Assembly: GCF_900474185.1 (NCBI RefSeq)
Contig: NZ_UCNW01000008.1
Location: 186,001 to 250,000, forward strand
Direction: 5' to 3'
DNA length: 64,000 nucleotides
DNA from: Synechococcus sp. UW69
Lineage (GTDB): Bacteria; Cyanobacteriota; Cyanobacteriia; PCC-6307; Cyanobiaceae
The position numbers and the translations under genes are program-made. Position 1 is the stretch's first letter; every line of letters starts with the position of its first letter. Below, in pieces: positions 54,973-62,251 of this stretch. The notes below the pieces were generated by a model, which did not search any database, was not told where the DNA came from, and worked only from the letters and a program-made list of their open reading frames with translations.

Positions 54973-55119
54973 TCAGTGCGTGCCGAACCAGGAACAACAG
55001 GAGCCAAGACGCATCGTCAAAAGCGTCAGCACACCAACCGCTGCAGCCACAAACGACAGACCCATCAGCTGCTGACGACGCTTCTCTCTGATGACCTCGA
55101 TCGATTGGCTGCCGTTCAA
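54973..55119 (-). CDS. Candidate membrane microprotein (48 residues)
   Basis: The frame reads LNGSQSIEVIREKRRQQLMG and continues into one hydrophobic helix (SFVAAAVGVLTLLTM) and a Cys-containing tail. A basic segment before the helix favours a cytoplasmic N-terminus. The start is a TTG and no strong ribosome-binding site is seen, so an internal ATG is possible. A terminator lies downstream at 54786. Confidence 0.45.
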   Translation of the reverse strand: MNGSQSIEVIREKRRQQLMGLSFVAAAVGVLTLLTMRLGSCCSWFGTH

Positions 55120-55313
55120 GCTGTAAGCGCCGGTTCAAGCATCTTAACGATTTTTAGTAACGAAAGCTACTAAGGCTGTGATTAAGGGTGAAATGACCTA
55201 AACGCGTCTGCGACGAACGACGTCGACTTCAGGTCCCCACACAAAACGACATTCTCTGTAATCGCAGCCAAGAGTTTGGCCTGATACACCTCTTTCAGAT
55301 CTTGGCCGAGACC

Positions 55314-55619
55314 ATGAGCGACCTGAGCAAGGAACAGGAACAAGCCATTGCTCGGTCGACCATGTATCTCTTCGCAGCAATCCTGACGATCCTGATGGTT
55401 TCCCTTGCAGGACTCTTCCTCAGTGCCGAACTGGAGCAGCAAGCCCAGATCAAAGAGGCGACATCAGTGCAGATCTCACGCCAAGCCGAGGTCGCTCCTC
55501 AATCCCAACGACCTTGGACACGATGGAAACAACAACGACCCGCAATGTTGCCTGTGAAAATCCATGCTTTACACGAGCCCAGCAAGGTCTTTGAACTGAG
55601 GTTCTCATCGCTCACTTGA
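55314..55619 (+). CDS. Small single-pass membrane protein, unknown
   Basis: From the ATG at 55314 (MSDLSKEQEQAIARSTM) the product is 101 residues with one strong helix (LFAAILTILMVSLAGLFL, about residues 19-36), then a Gln- and basic-rich soluble tail. A TTG at 55302 is an alternative start. No family is recognised. Confidence 0.5.
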   Translation: MSDLSKEQEQAIARSTMYLFAAILTILMVSLAGLFLSAELEQQAQIKEATSVQISRQAEVAPQSQRPWTRWKQQRPAMLPVKIHALHEPSKVFELRFSSLT

Positions 55620-56058
55620 ACCAAAGGGGAGCCAAGCAAAAAACGGAGGCTTTCACGCGTTTCAGGGTGCAGCGGCGAAGCGGCGACTGCGGGCAGTCAA
55701 TTGGGTGCGCGCTCTGAGATGGCGATGCCGACGACAGGGCCTTGCGTAGAGATCAGAGCTGTTTTTCCAGGAACGTGGATAGGGCCAGCTTCGTTTGACC
55801 GCCGGCGAATTTGTTGTTCTGCAACACCACCAAGAGTGGAGCCACAGGGCTGTCATGCCACAGATCAAACCTGTCATAGCTGCATGATGAAACCCTCTGG
55901 GGCGACGTCAAGCGCAGATCTGAAAGCGAAGCCTCGCTGAGATTCCTCGCTCAGACCCCAACCATCGGGTGTTGCATCAACTCTGCATAAATGAGTGATA
56001 AGGCCAGTTGCCAAGACCCCGGAGGCCGATGCAGAACGGGAGCATCGGATCCGCAGCC
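55620..56058. other. Decayed stretch with a frameshifted small gene on the minus strand
   Basis: This gap has no intact gene. On the minus strand a frame ends SALDVAPEGFIMQL at 55874, and the next frame continues with a natural-looking sequence (YDRFDLWHDSPVAPLLVVLQ, stop at 55753). See the pseudogene entry. Confidence 0.5.
55753..55992 (-). pseudogene. Frameshifted small gene of unknown family
   Basis: Two minus-strand frames join if one base is restored near the TGA at 55874: VDATPDGWGLSEESQRGFAF and onward to FIMQL, then YDRFDLWHDS to the stop after FLEKQL. The composite would be about 80 residues. No clear ATG is found at the 5' end. It could be a broken gene or a chance arrangement. Confidence 0.4.
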
Positions 56059-56241
56059 ATGGCCAAGCGTCGCTTTCTCGACAAGCAACCACTCACCCAG
56101 GCAGAAGGGCTAACCGCCCTGATCATGATGGGGGTGGGTCTAACCCTGGGCGGCATCAGCGTGACCATCTTCATGGCGTTAAGTGCTGCAGCCCAAGGGT
56201 CTTGGCAGGAACTTTGGCTCTCCGGTCAGCTGAATTTCTGA
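56059..56241 (+). CDS. Small membrane protein (60 residues)
   Basis: The ATG at 56059 (MAKRRFLDKQPLTQAEGLTA) opens a 60-residue frame with a basic head, one long hydrophobic helix (residues 18-43), and a short tail (GSWQELWLSGQLNF). An ATG at 56029 is also in frame. The pattern is that of small thylakoid or plasma-membrane proteins. It converges with the FAD enzyme gene, 2 bp apart. Confidence 0.6.
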   Translation: MAKRRFLDKQPLTQAEGLTALIMMGVGLTLGGISVTIFMALSAAAQGSWQELWLSGQLNF

Positions 56242-56243
56242 GC

Positions 56244-57878
56244 TCAGGGCATCCAAGGCAACCGGATGCCGAAAGCCTCCAACGGATCCATCACGAGTTT
56301 GTTCATCGCCCGCCCCAGCAGCACTTGGGGCTCTTCGGGACGAATCGGAAGCACTTCATGCTCTCGACTCGTCGCGCGATCCATTCCTTTGAGCACACCA
56401 CTCCGTATCAAGGCATTGGCTGCCTCAAGGCCGCAGACATAGGCACGTTCCTGGCACAGTCCCTTGGCACCGTGCTCCCGGTCTCCCATCCGCACCCAGT
56501 CGCCAGCGCAGACCACGGATGGCAACGATGTTTGCAGCGGCGGACGTTGGCTGAAACTGCCAGGTGAGAACAACGACACCGAACCCGGGTAACGCCGCAC
56601 CTCAAACTCCAGAGCCCGCGCCAACCGAAAACCCGGCACCGCCTGCGGCAGAAGCTCTTTCATCAGGGTGTCGACGATCTCGTGATCACTCAGAGCCGCA
56701 ATCGCTGTGGCGTTGTAGAAGTCGCTGGCAACGACGGACCCCTGAGGAGCACGACCACCCCAGAGATCCGTTTCATCTCCTTTCTGCAGCTGGTCGAGCA
56801 TGAAGAAGGTGGCACCCGAACCCTGCAATGGCGCAAAGCGCGAGAAGACATTGGCGGGATCGTCGACTGCGACATAGCGATCCAGCCACAACCGCACCGA
56901 CACCACATCAATCGCGCCCAATGTGCCGGCAGCCACCAGCTCCGGTAGGGCTCCCGCACAGCACGGCGACTGCTCCATCAGAGCATTCATGCCCTTGGAA
57001 CCCACCGCCAGAACAACCGCATCGACATCGTCGATCACACTTGTTCGTCCCGTTGCGGGCGAACGGACCTCCACAGACTGGATCGCTGCTGCCTGGTGAT
57101 CGAGATTGAGACAAGTTGCCAGTGTGCCTCCCTGAACTGTGAGCTGACAACGGTCCAGCAAGCGTTCCGCCAATGGAGCGATCAACCGCTCTGCGATGGT
57201 CCCAGAACGAATCCAGCGCACATCGAAGGAGTCCTGATGCGCCAAGGCGTAGTAATAGAGCAGCTCCATGGTGACGGCAGCGGATAAGTCTTCGGGTGGC
57301 TTGAACAGCCCCACCAGAAGAATCGGACGCAAAAACTCATTGATCATCCGCTCACTGATCTTCAGTTGGCGGAACAGCGTCAGCGCATCGATGGCGTCAT
57401 AACGCCGGAATGTTGCCTCACTGCGATTGAGATCAAGCATCGCCACCAGAAGCCCGGCGATACTCAATCGATCGGCAACTGGAAGGCGCTTGAAGTTCTT
57501 AACCGTCGCCATGGCCTGCCCCAAAGGACTGGGGAGCTGCCACCCATCACCAAACACCGGTGCGGTGGCCTCCAAACCATCGGGAGACCAGAAGGCACTG
57601 GTCGTGAAGTCGGTAAACACATGCTCGAGCTCGAGCTCATGGGTCAGCGCATTGATGTTGGGGTAATCCCTCCAGAAACCACGGGTACCGGCTTCAAAAG
57701 GGTTGCCAGATGCGGTGCGCGTTGGCGTACGACCTGTTGGATCCGCCATCCCATCGATCAGGGTGACCCGCATGCCTGCTTCACAGAGGGCTTTCGCAGC
57801 ACCCCAGCCCGCCCAGCCAGCACCGATCACCACGACATGGGAGGACTCAGCCTGCGTGACCTTGGATTGCTCAGGCAT
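56244..57878 (-). CDS. FAD-dependent amine-oxidase/carotenoid-desaturase-like protein
   Basis: From the ATG at 57878 (MPEQSKVTQAESS) the protein is 544 residues. The FAD site is VVVIGAGWAGWGAAKALCEAG with the acidic LIDG, and the C-terminal motif FSQRPPLQTSLPSVVCAGDWVRMGDREHGAKGLCQERAYVCG in the family pattern binds flavin. It resembles zeta-carotene/phytoene desaturase-type enzymes, common as extra copies in picocyanobacteria. Its substrate is unknown and could be a carotenoid. Confidence 0.85.
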   Translation of the reverse strand: MPEQSKVTQAESSHVVVIGAGWAGWGAAKALCEAGMRVTLIDGMADPTGRTPTRTASGNPFEAGTRGFWRDYPNINALTHELELEHVFTDFTTSAFWSPDGLEATAPVFGDGWQLPSPLGQAMATVKNFKRLPVADRLSIAGLLVAMLDLNRSEATFRRYDAIDALTLFRQLKISERMINEFLRPILLVGLFKPPEDLSAAVTMELLYYYALAHQDSFDVRWIRSGTIAERLIAPLAERLLDRCQLTVQGGTLATCLNLDHQAAAIQSVEVRSPATGRTSVIDDVDAVVLAVGSKGMNALMEQSPCCAGALPELVAAGTLGAIDVVSVRLWLDRYVAVDDPANVFSRFAPLQGSGATFFMLDQLQKGDETDLWGGRAPQGSVVASDFYNATAIAALSDHEIVDTLMKELLPQAVPGFRLARALEFEVRRYPGSVSLFSPGSFSQRPPLQTSLPSVVCAGDWVRMGDREHGAKGLCQERAYVCGLEAANALIRSGVLKGMDRATSREHEVLPIRPEEPQVLLGRAMNKLVMDPLEAFGIRLPWMP

Positions 57879-57999
57879 CGAACCTTCAGAGATCGAATGA
57901 ACCGTCTCCGCATCATGGAGCTCTGAGGCCGGCAACGGTCGCCATCTCCACTGAGCAGAACGGCTCAATAGCGTTGTCTCGAATGTTCAAAACCATCCG

Positions 58000-58107
58000 A
58001 TGAATCCCGACACAAGCGCACGCTGGCCTGTTCTTCTTCCCTTGGTGTTGTTCTTCGGGGGGATCGGTGCAGCGGCAGCGATGACTCAGTTGCTGGGATC
58101 GTTCTGA
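58000..58107 (+). CDS. Candidate membrane microprotein (35 residues)
   Basis: The frame starts MNPDTSARWPVLLPLVLFFG and continues to GSF, with one hydrophobic segment rich in Gly and Ala. It diverges from the FAD enzyme gene 122 bp away. It is too short for ordinary gene callers. It does not match any photosystem or cytochrome b6f small subunit I know. Confidence 0.5.
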   Translation: MNPDTSARWPVLLPLVLFFGGIGAAAAMTQLLGSF

Positions 58108-58121
58108 AATTCAGCTCGTCA

Positions 58122-58331
58122 TCAGACCAATTTCAAGGCGTGCAGAACCTGCACTCGGATGCCTCCCAAGCGGACCCATGCCCGCAGTGCATCGGCTTTG
58201 CAGGTGTAGGGCCTCCAGTCGTCCTCATAAATACGCCGTTGAATGTGACGCACCACCCGCTCAGCAACAACACGGTCGCTGGGCACCTTCAGCACGACCT
58301 GCTGACCGTTGACCAAGAGCGTCTCAATCAT
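58122..58331 (-). CDS. Small conserved-looking soluble protein (69 residues)
   Basis: The 69-residue frame MIETLLVNGQQVVLKVPSDR runs through a helical region (VVAERVVRHIQRRIYED) to VRLGGIRVQVLHALKLV. The amphipathic pattern looks genuine. Its start overlaps the upstream microprotein stop as ATGA, so they are coupled. Function unknown. Confidence 0.65.
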   Translation of the reverse strand: MIETLLVNGQQVVLKVPSDRVVAERVVRHIQRRIYEDDWRPYTCKADALRAWVRLGGIRVQVLHALKLV

Positions 58332-58477
58332 TTTTTAGGAGGTTTGATCAGCTCGCCGGTCTGCAACGACACCACGGCGAAGCTACCCACAAACACCAAC
58401 GCCACCAAAACCAGAAAGACAGCTGTGAGATTGCTGATCTCCAGCTGCCCGAGCATGAAGGCGAAAAGACCTGGCAT
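58328..58477 (-). CDS. Membrane microprotein (49 residues)
   Basis: The frame MPGLFAFMLGQLEISNLTAV continues into a strong membrane helix (FLVLVALVFVGSFAVV) and a polar tail ending IKPPKK. The stop overlaps the next gene start as ATGA. This coupling, and the clean hydrophobic profile, make it likely real although it is below common length cut-offs. Confidence 0.65.
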   Translation of the reverse strand: MPGLFAFMLGQLEISNLTAVFLVLVALVFVGSFAVVSLQTGELIKPPKK

Positions 58478-58501
58478 CAAAAGCAGCGACGACGTCTGAA
58501 C

Positions 58502-58588
58502 TTAAACCGACTGGTCAGTGGTGAGAGTTCCCAGAACAACGCCGGCCATGGACAAGCCGATCGCAAGCATCACAACGGTTTCGATCAT
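58502..58588 (-). CDS. Candidate membrane microprotein (28 residues)
   Basis: The frame MIETVVMLAIGLSMAGVVLG ends TLTTDQSV. It is nearly all hydrophobic helix. Its ATG overlaps the TGA of the upstream frame at 58585 as ATGA. It lies 24 bp before the 49-residue microprotein, forming a chain of three tiny genes on the minus strand. Confidence 0.5.
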   Translation of the reverse strand: MIETVVMLAIGLSMAGVVLGTLTTDQSV

Positions 58589-59340
58589 GCGTTTTCACCA
58601 GAGGAGCTCGCGCTGAGCACGGCAGCAGATCGGGAGGACTTCACCGCAGGTTGCGCTGAAGAGGCAGATAAATCATTGGACTGCCAGGTTGAAGCAGCTG
58701 AACAACGGGTCGGATTTTTTACCCCCCAGGAAATACGGCCCATCACCAAACATTCAACTGGAGCAATGATTGCGGCAACCGATTGGCCTGTCTGTTCGAT
58801 CGGCAACCGACGCCGTGGGTGATCGCCATACAAGCGTTCACGGATCTGAACAGTCGCCTGGCCATAGGCCGACCCGCCACCTCTGCTTTTTCAAACGCAG
58901 CCAACAGGGGGATTGCTGCCTGCATCACATCGACCCAAAACCATCCAAGATTTGGCTCGCATCCTGAGCAAGCCGTTGTTGACGACGATCCACCTTCACC
59001 AACAACGCGGTATGCATGGTGCCCATCTGCCGCAGCATTGAGGAGAGTTCAACACTGAACTCGACGGCACCTGCTGAGAGATTGTTGAGTTCATCTTCAT
59101 GGCTTCTGGCTTGACCCTCCGTGATGATCACGTAGGCATGGCGGCGCGTGGCTTTCGCTGCAGCCTCGGCTGGAACCCCCTCAAACGGGAGAATTCCTCA
59201 GGCGAAGAGGCGGTTGCGGAACGGTTGCGATCCGCGTCAACAACACACACCGACATGCCCTGTTGAGCCCATACAGAGGCCAGATGATGACTGCTGCAGG
59301 TTTTTGCCACACCTCCCTTTTGGCCCAAAAAAGTCAACAA
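58585..59340 (-). pseudogene. Decayed ParA-family ATPase gene with several frameshifts
   Basis: A ParA Walker A region (LLTFLGQKGGVAKTCSSHHL, then VCVVDADRNRSATA) starts at a TTG at 59340. After about 50 residues the frame shifts, and the next frame (58925-about 59185) continues EGVPAEAAAKATRR, ITEGQARSHEDELNNLSAGA and LLVKVDRRQQRLA. A third frame has AAIPLLAAFEKAEVAG (58743-58928) and a fourth continues SAYGQATVQIRERLYGD. A block corresponding to the usual LPTTPQARS-type segment seems deleted. ParA proteins segregate DNA or position complexes. This one cannot be functional as a full ATPase. Confidence 0.75.
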
Positions 59341-59350
59341 CAGAATTCGT

Positions 59351-59542
59351 TCAAATGCGCGGAATGATCGCGTCGTTAGGAAAGAACTCCTCAAACACAC
59401 AAATGCGGTCGGCCCAACGCGCCTCCACTTCCAAGCGCATTAAGCGGTTTCGCACCCACATCAATGTGTCCACATCAATGGGCTTATGAAGCTTGTGTTG
59501 CTGTGCCTTCACCCAATCATCTTTGCTCTGAGAGCTTTTCAT
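59351..59542 (-). CDS. Small protein upstream of the parA pseudogene (63 residues)
   Basis: The frame MKSSQSKDDWVKAQQHKLHK continues with MWVRNRLMRLEVEARWADRI and ends FPNDAIIPRI. It ends 10 bp before the parA start, so it probably belonged to the same operon. The helical, charged sequence looks genuine. Function unknown. Confidence 0.6.
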   Translation of the reverse strand: MKSSQSKDDWVKAQQHKLHKPIDVDTLMWVRNRLMRLEVEARWADRICVFEEFFPNDAIIPRI

Positions 59543-59781
59543 GACATCTAAAACAGTGTGCCTACACGGTACGAACGGAGGCTTAAGGCGCTAGCAGCTT
59601 CACACTAAGTAAGCATCAAAGAACACTTGATTGCGTGCGAACTGTTCACCATGACAACAAGTTAATGGAAGCTTTGAGTCCAGAACAAACCGTCAGAGTT
59701 TGAACCACCAGATCGGTAGCCGATCCATCATTCCGTCACACCAAGCAGCGACAAGATGAAATCAGTTCCTGAAACGCTGAG

Positions 59782-59901
59782 ATGACGCAAACCACTGCCT
59801 ACCCCACTCTGTTGCAGGCCATCACCAAGGCGGCTCAAAAAACGCCGCAACTCAAACCTCGCCCGGTGCATACACCGCCAAACGGGCGCGGAAGCAATTG
59901 A
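59782..59901 (+). CDS. Doubtful short frame (39 residues)
   Basis: The frame MTQTTAYPTLLQAITKAAQK ends with a Pro-rich basic tail. It has no clear ribosome-binding site and no recognised homologue. It is listed only because it lies in an otherwise empty gap. Confidence 0.25.
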   Translation: MTQTTAYPTLLQAITKAAQKTPQLKPRPVHTPPNGRGSN

Positions 59902-60011
59902 ATGAAAACCGCTGGAATGCATCCAAGCGGGGTTATTCAGGCCTGGGCTAAACAAAATTGCAGCTGTGTAACAGCACGAACGACACGTGGGTTGATATCG
60001 CCTCTATAAAG

Positions 60012-60062
60012 GTTGTGTAGCAACAGCTACGCAACTACGTTCACCCCGCCTTAGGCGAGGCG
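60012..60062 (+). promoter_or_regulatory. Structured leader upstream of the DUF4278 gene
   Basis: A 10-bp hairpin (GTTGTGTAGC/GCTACGCAAC with loop AACA, one G-T pair) is followed by a smaller one (CGCC-TTAG-GCG). A TATAAA element at 60005 could be a -10 box. The leader would be about 100 bases long, long enough for a 5' regulatory RNA. Confidence 0.45.
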
Positions 60063-60116
60063 CAGTTCGATTCAGGCCATGGAACGGGGACCTGAGCTTG
60101 CTTCGAGGAACTCATC

Positions 60117-60221
60117 ATGACCCTGACCTATCGCGGCCAGAAGTACACCAAGAACAACGCAGCTGCTTCCAGCAACCAGCGTTCTGTTCTCGTTTATCGC
60201 GGTCAGAAAGTCGCTCGCTGA
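60117..60221 (+). CDS. DUF4278 microprotein
   Basis: The 34-residue frame has the DUF4278 repeat twice: MTLTYRGQKYTKNN at the start and SVLVYRGQKVAR at the end. GAGGAA lies 9 bases upstream of the ATG and a terminator follows at 60245. DUF4278 proteins are tiny, abundant in cyanobacteria and unexplained. The match is by motif, and the gene is below standard length cut-offs. Confidence 0.85.
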   Translation: MTLTYRGQKYTKNNAAASSNQRSVLVYRGQKVAR

Positions 60222-60244
60222 CCTCAGCACAAAACGCTCGATCA

Positions 60245-60270
60245 AGTCCCGCTTAGGCGGGACTTTTTTT
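60245..60270 (+). terminator. Rho-independent terminator of the DUF4278 gene
   Basis: An 8-bp stem (AGTCCCGC/GCGGGACT, loop TTAG) is followed by six or more T residues, 24 bp after the stop. Part of the T run is shared with the stop codon of the opposing microprotein. Confidence 0.92.
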
Positions 60271-60394
60271 ATGGCTGTTTCGTCGTGGGATCAGGCTGCT
60301 TGGCTTTCCAACGTTCAAACCAAACCGCCACACCCAAGGAGATACCGATCGCGATGCCTGCACCGATGCAGACGACCCCAAATTCCACTGGCAT
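60269..60394 (-). CDS. Membrane microprotein (41 residues)
   Basis: The frame MPVEFGVVCIGAGIAIGISL continues GVAVWFERWKAKQPDPTTKQP. One Gly/Ile-rich membrane helix is followed by a Trp-and-basic interface and a polar tail, the classic layout of small bitopic proteins. It converges with the DUF4278 gene. Function unknown. Confidence 0.6.
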   Translation of the reverse strand: MPVEFGVVCIGAGIAIGISLGVAVWFERWKAKQPDPTTKQP

Positions 60395-60489
60395 GCAATC
60401 GCCCCAACTTGATCTCAATCATCGGACAAGACCGCTCAGAAGTCGCGATCCATCGCTAAGCATTGGTTTCTTCAAGGCGTGCTGGAACG

Positions 60490-61449
60490 ATGTTCCTAAT
60501 TCATAATTCGCACGAACAAGCCAATCTCCTGGCATCAGCACTGGTGCAAGTCCACAGAGTTGAAGGCCACTGGTACACGTCTTTTCAACAGGACCTTGCC
60601 CACACCCTTTTCCTGAAGCTGCTTGACGCTGAGATTGACTTCTCCGGCCATCCCGGAATTGAGGTTGAAACGTTGGCAGAGACGTTGACGCAAGCACCGG
60701 AGCGCCAAGAGCTGTTGGAACTGCTGATCGCCTTCGAAATGCTTTGCAATCCAATCCCGGAGACGTTGAGTAGGGACATTGATCATTGGGCAGACGCACT
60801 GAACATCAACAGCGAGATCCTGAACCTCGCCAGGGAATTGGCACACAACGCCATCACCCAGGCAACAACAGATTTTTACCGCTGCAACTGGATCGGAGAA
60901 GGCGATGATCAAAGCGATCCCGTCTTTCAGGATCTCTTGAAAAAATACGGTGATCACGCCTACGGCGTATGTGTCACGGCGGATCCTGATGAGTTTGCAC
61001 GCTGGGACAACCTCAAAAACTGTTCCCAGGGCAGCCTTGGACGCAGTCTCTGGGAGTTTTACCAATCAAGAGGATTCAAACTTCCCGGTGAACTTGGTGC
61101 CGGTAACGCAGCACTCGCGCATCACGACTGGATCCATCTGATTGCTGGGTATGACACCACCCCCATCGGAGAATTGGAAGTCACAGCATTCATGGCTTCT
61201 TCAAGCCGCTCAGAGGGAGCAACCCTTGGCTTTATAGGAGCAATCAGCATCTTGGAAACTGGGTTGCTGCATAGCTTCTACGGCGCCGACAAATTTGGGA
61301 GAGCGCTCTCAGCCGACGATGGAATTGAGCGTATCGCTCAGGCAATCAGCAGAGGCAAAGCCTGCAATGTCGACCCGCTCATCGACCTTGACTATTTCAA
61401 GTATGCAGACACACCGCTAACAAACATCCAGAAGGCCTGGTGGAGCTGA
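60490..61449 (+). CDS. Protein with a C-terminal Coq4-like metal motif
   Basis: From the ATG at 60490 (MFLIHNSHEQANLL) the protein is 319 residues, all soluble. The C-terminal part carries H212-D213-W-I-H216 and Glu228, which is exactly the HDxxH-x11-E motif of the ubiquinone-pathway protein Coq4, in the segment AALAHHDWIHLIAGYD. LWEFYQSRGFKLPGE just before it also fits Coq4. The N-terminal about 150 residues are helical and not in Coq4. Cyanobacteria lack ubiquinone, so a plastoquinone-linked or other role is inferred. Confidence 0.75.
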   Translation: MFLIHNSHEQANLLASALVQVHRVEGHWYTSFQQDLAHTLFLKLLDAEIDFSGHPGIEVETLAETLTQAPERQELLELLIAFEMLCNPIPETLSRDIDHWADALNINSEILNLARELAHNAITQATTDFYRCNWIGEGDDQSDPVFQDLLKKYGDHAYGVCVTADPDEFARWDNLKNCSQGSLGRSLWEFYQSRGFKLPGELGAGNAALAHHDWIHLIAGYDTTPIGELEVTAFMASSSRSEGATLGFIGAISILETGLLHSFYGADKFGRALSADDGIERIAQAISRGKACNVDPLIDLDYFKYADTPLTNIQKAWWS

Positions 61450-61450
61450 G

Positions 61451-62236
61451 TTAGTTCACCAAGCGTTGATACGCTTCATTAACACGGCGAAAAGCCTCTG
61501 CCGAACCGCCAAGGTCGGGATGGTGCTGTTTCACCAATTTTCGGTGAGCCTGCTTGATCTCGGAGAGTGACGCGTTGGCGTCCAACCCGAGGACATCTAA
61601 AGCTGCAATCCGTGGATCACGGGGATGTCCAAAGTCCACACGATCTGTTCGCCTTTGATCACTTCGCGTGCGACGTCCCTGCCGCTTGGAGCTGAATTGT
61701 TCCTGGTGCTGACGCAGCTGTTCAACCACCCGTCGTGGATCCTCATCGAGCCACTCGCTGGCCCGAACGCCGAACATCGCAAACGCCGCCAAGACTGCCG
61801 TTGTTTGTTTGCTCGCCTTGGATCCAACCGCTACCCGAAGATCAGTCCCTAAACCAGGAACCAGACGATCGAGTCGCTGTTCAAGGGTCAGATGAGAGGG
61901 GAAACTGCTGCGATTGAGCTGATCAATCAAAGACTCCAACCCGCGCTGACGCAGGACACTCCATCCCGGCTGTTGTGAAAGGGACTGCCCCCAAGCCTGC
62001 ACCTGGTGGCTGCTGATGCGCGGCGGAGCTTGGGCCGATGGCTCACTCCAAGAGCGGTGGGAAGTCGTTTCGGTTCGGAAGCGTTGGCGTTGCTGCCGCT
62101 GCAGTCGGTCCAACTCACTGTTGAGCCGCAACACCTCACGTCGAAGGGCATCGTTCTCCGCCAGCAACGCCTCAACATTGCTGGTAACCCGTTGTTCAGA
62201 ACGTCCGCCAGACCAGTGACGCGGATCAAAACCCAA
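61451..62236 (-). CDS. J-domain protein with C-terminal J domain
   Basis: The 261-residue protein has an N-terminal coiled coil (VEALLAENDALRREVLRLNSELDRLQ in pattern), a middle helical domain (about residues 85-180), and a C-terminal J domain ending VKQHHPDLGGSAEAFRRVNEAYQRLV, with the catalytic HPD intact. It should stimulate an Hsp70. The J domain at the C-terminus instead of the N-terminus marks it as a specialised co-chaperone. It is 15 bp from the SDR gene stop. Confidence 0.85.
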   Translation of the reverse strand: MGFDPRHWSGGRSEQRVTSNVEALLAENDALRREVLRLNSELDRLQRQQRQRFRTETTSHRSWSEPSAQAPPRISSHQVQAWGQSLSQQPGWSVLRQRGLESLIDQLNRSSFPSHLTLEQRLDRLVPGLGTDLRVAVGSKASKQTTAVLAAFAMFGVRASEWLDEDPRRVVEQLRQHQEQFSSKRQGRRTRSDQRRTDRVDFGHPRDPRIAALDVLGLDANASLSEIKQAHRKLVKQHHPDLGGSAEAFRRVNEAYQRLVN

Positions 62237-62251
62237 AGCGTTTCTCCCGTC

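Larger units (their letters stand above)
59543..60116. other. Intergenic stretch with a structured leader
   Basis: About 570 bp hold no firm gene. A weak 39-residue plus-strand frame lies at 59782 and a strong hairpin region at 60012-60060. The remainder shows nothing I can name. Confidence 0.5.

Noticed and set aside
59728-59955. A 75-residue minus-strand frame
   Set aside because: It has no conserved character, no ribosome-binding site and a biased composition.
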